A DNA stretch of 64,000 bases from Desulfobacca acetoxidans DSM 11109 (lineage in GTDB: Bacteria; Desulfobacterota; Desulfobaccia; Desulfobaccales; Desulfobaccaceae), in the NCBI RefSeq assembly GCF_000195295.1, contig NC_015388.1:1736001-1800000 (forward strand). Direction: 5' to 3'. This document shows, piece by piece, positions 61,076-64,000 of this stretch. Below the pieces are notes generated by a model. That model worked only from the letters and a program-made list of their open reading frames with translations, searched no databases and had not been told where the DNA came from. The first letter of the stretch is position 1. Each line of letters opens with the position of its first letter. Both the position numbers and the translations under genes were made by a program.

Positions 61076-62314
61076 ATGGATAGACTACGCAAACTGACAA
61101 CGTTGATTATGGCAGGAGGACGGGGAGAGCGTCTCTTTCCGCTGACCCGAGAGAAGGCCAAACCGGCGGTGACGTTCGGCGGCATCTATAAAATCATCGA
61201 CTTTACCCTGTCCAACTGCATCAACTCCGGTATCCGGCAGATTTATGTCCTGACCCAATACGGCAGTTTTTCGCTGGACCATCACCTGCGTATGGCCTGG
61301 GAGGTGGTGAATCCGGAGATGGGAGAATATATCTACAGCATCCCACCTCAACAGGTGACGGTAAATCGGTGGTATCGGGGCACGGCCGACTCTATCTATC
61401 AAAATATCAGCATCCTGCAAAGCGAGCGGCCGGACTACGTCCTGATCCTCTCCGGGGATCATGTCTACAAGATGAACTATATGGAGATGTTGAATTACCA
61501 CATCGACAAGCGGGCGGATATGACGGCGGCCAGCGTAGAATTTCCGCGGCTTGAATCCACCGGATTCGGCATCTTGCACGTAGACGAGGACAACCGCATC
61601 ATCAACTTTTTGGAAAAGCCCAAAGATCCACCGGGCCTTCCCGGCAATCCGGATGTCTCTCTGGCCAACATGGGGATTTATATCTTTAAGACGGAAGTGT
61701 TGGTGCAGGAGGTTATTAGAGACGCTCGGCTGCCCGAAAGTGACCATGATTTCGGCAAGAACATCATTCCTTCCATGGTTCAGCGCGCCATGCGGGTTTA
61801 CTCTTATAGTTTCCGGGACGAAAATAAAAAAGAGGTACACTATTGGCGTGATATCGGCCGCATCGATGCCTTTTATGATGCCAATATGGACCTGGTAACG
61901 ATCGATCCGGTGTTTAATCTGTACGACCCGGATTGGCCTATTCGCACCTATCAACGCCAGTGCCCGCCGGCCAAGACCATCTTTGGAGGCGACCCCGGCC
62001 ACATTCAGGCGGGATTGGCGGAGGACACCCTCATCTCAAACGGCTGTATTATCAGTGGCGCTACAGTGAAGCGCAGCATCCTGTCTCCTAATGTCAGGGT
62101 CGATTACTATGCCGAGGTGTGCGACAGCATCCTTTTTGATGACGTCCATATCGGGGCACGGGCCAGGGTGCGGCGGGCGATCATCGAAGAAGGGGTCACA
62201 GTTCCGCCAGGTTTCAGTATCGGCTATGACCGGGAGGCGGATGTCCGCCGCTTTCCGGTCAGCGAAAGCGGGGTGGTCATCGTGCCCAACAATATCGATC
62301 TGAGGGTCGAATAA
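61076..62314 (+). CDS. glgC: Glucose-1-phosphate adenylyltransferase
   Basis: ADP-glucose pyrophosphorylase for glycogen synthesis, 412 residues. TTLIMAGGRGERLFPLTREK is the nucleotide-binding start, IDFTLSNCINSGI follows, and FLEKPKDPP carries the sugar-phosphate-binding Lys. The C-terminal left-handed helix domain begins near residue 300. It is 12 bases after the response regulator and overlaps the following phosphatase gene by one base. Confidence 0.95.
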   Translation: MDRLRKLTTLIMAGGRGERLFPLTREKAKPAVTFGGIYKIIDFTLSNCINSGIRQIYVLTQYGSFSLDHHLRMAWEVVNPEMGEYIYSIPPQQVTVNRWYRGTADSIYQNISILQSERPDYVLILSGDHVYKMNYMEMLNYHIDKRADMTAASVEFPRLESTGFGILHVDEDNRIINFLEKPKDPPGLPGNPDVSLANMGIYIFKTEVLVQEVIRDARLPESDHDFGKNIIPSMVQRAMRVYSYSFRDENKKEVHYWRDIGRIDAFYDANMDLVTIDPVFNLYDPDWPIRTYQRQCPPAKTIFGGDPGHIQAGLAEDTLISNGCIISGATVKRSILSPNVRVDYYAEVCDSILFDDVHIGARARVRRAIIEEGVTVPPGFSIGYDREADVRRFPVSESGVVIVPNNIDLRVE

Positions 62315-62961
62315 TGCGGTTGCGGGCCTTGGCCGCCAAAGGGTTGCTTACCGCTACCCGGCTCTATCTGGTCCGGCATGGCCAGGTAGCGGATGGCTGT
62401 ACGGATGTCTATAATGGCCACAATGATGTCGATCTGAGTCTTGCCGGTGTCAGACAGTGTCAGGCCCTGGCAGAATATCTACAAGACGTTCAGCTTGCCG
62501 GAATCTATAGCTCGGACCTGACCCGCACCCGGAGGGGAGCGGAAATGATCTGCCGGGGGCGGAACCTCGAAGTGGAGGTTTGTCCCGAGTTTCGGGAGCT
62601 GAACTTCGGCATTTGGGAGGGGTTAAGTTTTCAGGAGATCATGGAACGCCATCCCAGCGAGTTACGGCAACGTTTTAACGATCTGGCCAACTTCCGTATT
62701 GCAGGCGGCGAGAGCCTGACTGATATGCAGACTCGGGTGATACCCCGGCTGGAAGAGCTGCTTGCCCGTCATGCCGGGCAGGCCCTTCTCATCGTGGCCC
62801 ATGCCGGCGTCAATCGGGTGATACTGAGTCAAGCCATGGGGTTGAGCCTACACCGGGTCTTTCATCTGGATCAGGCCTACGCCGGGCTGAATATTATTGA
62901 TTACTATCCTGACCTGGCTGTGGTCCGGCTCCTGAACGGCATTTTCTATCCATCCTCCTGA
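62314..62961 (+). CDS. Histidine phosphatase family protein (CobC/GpmB-like)
   Basis: 215 residues. The RHG motif (YLVRHGQVADG), SSDLTRTRRGAEM and the second catalytic His region (LLIVAHAGVNRVIL) mark the phosphoglycerate-mutase-like phosphatases. YNGHNDVDLSLAGVRQ is like alpha-ribazole phosphatases and fructose-2,6-bisphosphatases. The ATG shares one base with the glgC stop (TAATG), so translation is coupled. Substrate uncertain. Confidence 0.88.
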   Translation: MRLRALAAKGLLTATRLYLVRHGQVADGCTDVYNGHNDVDLSLAGVRQCQALAEYLQDVQLAGIYSSDLTRTRRGAEMICRGRNLEVEVCPEFRELNFGIWEGLSFQEIMERHPSELRQRFNDLANFRIAGGESLTDMQTRVIPRLEELLARHAGQALLIVAHAGVNRVILSQAMGLSLHRVFHLDQAYAGLNIIDYYPDLAVVRLLNGIFYPSS

Positions 62962-63002
62962 GAGCGATGTCTGACGTGCTGAGAAGTTTGTGGAATTATT
63001 GT

Positions 63003-63461
63003 TTAAGATGTTTTTTTCAGCCCGTCATGGCGCTCCGTTCCGCTTTCCAGTAGTTCTTTCCTCAGCAGAGGCACCATCTGTTGGCGGATGGCATCTCGTA
63101 CCCTTCTAAACTCGGTCATAATTTCCGCTTCCGGGCCGGTGGCTTGAGCCGGATCGGGAAAGCCCACGTGGATGAGACGGTCGGCGGCGAGAAATATAGG
63201 ACACTCTTTTTGGGCCTGATCGCAGAGGGTGACGGCCAGATCAAACCGGTCGTCCCGAAACTCATCCAAGGATTTTGAGCGCTGGTTGCTGATATTAATG
63301 CCGATTTCAGCCATCACCTGAATGGCCCGGGGATTTACCCGGCTGGCTCGCACCCCGGCCGAAAAGGCCTGGATTTCTCCGCTGAGATAGTAATTGATTA
63401 TTCCCTCTGCCATCTGGCTGCGGCAGGAATTTTCCGTGCACAGGAATAGGACTTTTTTCAT
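63003..63461 (-). CDS. arsC: Arsenate reductase, LMW-phosphatase type
   Basis: 152 residues. FLCTENSCRSQMAEG is the phosphate-binding loop with nucleophilic Cys, and TLCDQAQKECP contains the two other redox Cys of thioredoxin-dependent ArsC; FPDPAQATG matches the catalytic Asp segment. It reduces arsenate to arsenite. Downstream of a small thioredoxin-like gene and a CcdA-like gene on the same strand, which could supply reducing power. Confidence 0.9.
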   Translation of the reverse strand: MKKVLFLCTENSCRSQMAEGIINYYLSGEIQAFSAGVRASRVNPRAIQVMAEIGINISNQRSKSLDEFRDDRFDLAVTLCDQAQKECPIFLAADRLIHVGFPDPAQATGPEAEIMTEFRRVRDAIRQQMVPLLRKELLESGTERHDGLKKTS

Positions 63462-63547
63462 CGGTCCTCACTGTTAGCCTGAAGGTGTCGTGATTGCGAA
63501 ACGCAAGGCATTCATATCGGGTTATTGTGGGAGATGCCCCCCGGGTT

Positions 63548-63778
63548 TCAGGTAATTATCTTCTTGATTGCCGCTACGCTGGGGACCTTCCCGACGACCT
63601 TGAGCTCGCCGTCCACCACCAGGGCCGGAGTGATCATAACTCCATAAGAGGCAATGGTTTTAAAGTCTTTGACTTTGTTGACTTCGATATTTAATTCTAG
63701 TTCTCTTACAGCTTGCTGGACATTTTCCGCCAGTTGTTCACACTTGGGGCAACCCGGCCCCAAAACTTCGATTTTCAT
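63548..63778 (-). CDS. Small thioredoxin-like protein
   Basis: 76 residues with the redox motif CPKC in VLGPGCPKCEQLAENV and a cis-Pro in ITPALVVDG. This is the small archaeal/anaerobe-type redox-active thioredoxin. It sits between a CcdA-like gene and arsC, so it may pass electrons to ArsC or to other envelope proteins. Confidence 0.9.
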   Translation of the reverse strand: MKIEVLGPGCPKCEQLAENVQQAVRELELNIEVNKVKDFKTIASYGVMITPALVVDGELKVVGKVPSVAAIKKIIT

Positions 63779-63822
63779 ATTTTTCCCCTTAATTATGGTT
63801 TTTGGGTTGTCTTTGGCCGAAT

Positions 63823-64000
63823 CTAGAGCCAGATTCTAATTCCTTGGTAGAACACATACATGCCGGCTAGAAAAAGGAGGCCGCCAGCAGTACGCTGTAT
63901 GGAAACGCCAAGATTCGAGCCTTTCGAGGCCAGGAAGCTTTCCAATACTCCTGTGAAGGTCCCGGCCAGGATAATGAGAGTCCCCTGTCCCAGGGCATAG
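63823..64000 (-). CDS. CcdA/DsbD-type transmembrane protein, C-terminal part
   Basis: Cut by the right window edge. On the minus strand YALGQGTLIILAGTFTGVLE followed by GGLLFLAGMYVFYQGIRIWL and a TAG stop (63823-63825) match the last helices of cytochrome c biogenesis/thiol transport proteins. It would move electrons across the membrane to the adjacent thioredoxin. No start is in the window. Confidence 0.75.
   Translation of the reverse strand, partial: YALGQGTLIILAGTFTGVLESFLASKGSNLGVSIQRTAGGLLFLAGMYVFYQGIRIWL

Overview
The window looks like a chromosomal segment of an anaerobic, Gram-negative deltaproteobacterium of the Desulfobacca / Syntrophobacterales type. This rests on an RND tripartite pump, an Mla/MCE lipid-transport protein, hopanoid genes (hpnJ, hpnK), an Aquifex-type aconitase, a separate IMP cyclohydrolase domain, a PEP-CTERM-like secreted protein, an EFR1-type flavodoxin-ferredoxin and a corrinoid Fe-S protein (acetyl-CoA pathway) homologue. 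No rRNA and no CRISPR array were seen. There is one tRNA (Pro, TGG).

Layout. 1-1.4 kb: end of an NlpC/P60 peptidase and an MntA/HepT toxin-antitoxin pair. 1.4-8 kb: leftward operon of a TetR repressor and an RND efflux pump. 8-17 kb: GDPD phosphodiesterase, aconitase, Nudix CoA pyrophosphatase, ferritin-like protein, MBL-fold hydrolase, phasin, polyprenyl synthase, RimO and a membrane protein. 17-25 kb: MltD-like transglycosylase, nitrilase-family hydrolase, a degenerate ABC-ATPase-like protein, MutL, RNase PH, RdgB and tRNA-Pro. 25-29 kb: AraC regulator, EFR1 protein, then a small decayed mobile island with an integrase remnant, an HTH-nucleotidyltransferase/HEPN pair and a truncated replication-type gene. 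29-32 kb: purine genes. 32-34 kb: two cell-envelope proteins.

34-40 kb: hopanoid side-chain cluster (hpnJ, another radical SAM gene, hpnK, a small EamA transporter) followed by a class II photolyase. 40-42 kb: leftward XRE-cupin regulator, speD and CorC-like genes. 42-47 kb: small membrane protein, HTH/zinc protein, panE, an apparent sigma-54-driven small RNA, hisI and hisG. 47-57 kb: TPR lipoprotein, MlaD, HDAC-like protein, AMMECR1 protein, DUF2333 protein, a sigma-54-linked PEP-CTERM-like protein, AcuB-like CBS protein and NadB. 57-64 kb: glycine-rich zinc-ribbon/DUF5320 pair, an ECH-like protein, a histidine kinase, a miniature corrinoid-protein-like gene, a response regulator, glgC, a histidine phosphatase, and an arsC / thioredoxin / CcdA group.

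The most unusual items are the sigma-54 promoter that leads straight into a two-hairpin C-rich RNA (44561-44698), the miniature AcsC/CdhD-like protein that lacks the TIM barrel (59993-60622), the ABC ATPase fold with every nucleotide-binding motif lost (20233-21042), the highly structured element in front of hpnJ (34594-34715), and the short leader reading frame plus hairpin before speD (41407-41463). Several families of intergenic dispersed repeats are also present.
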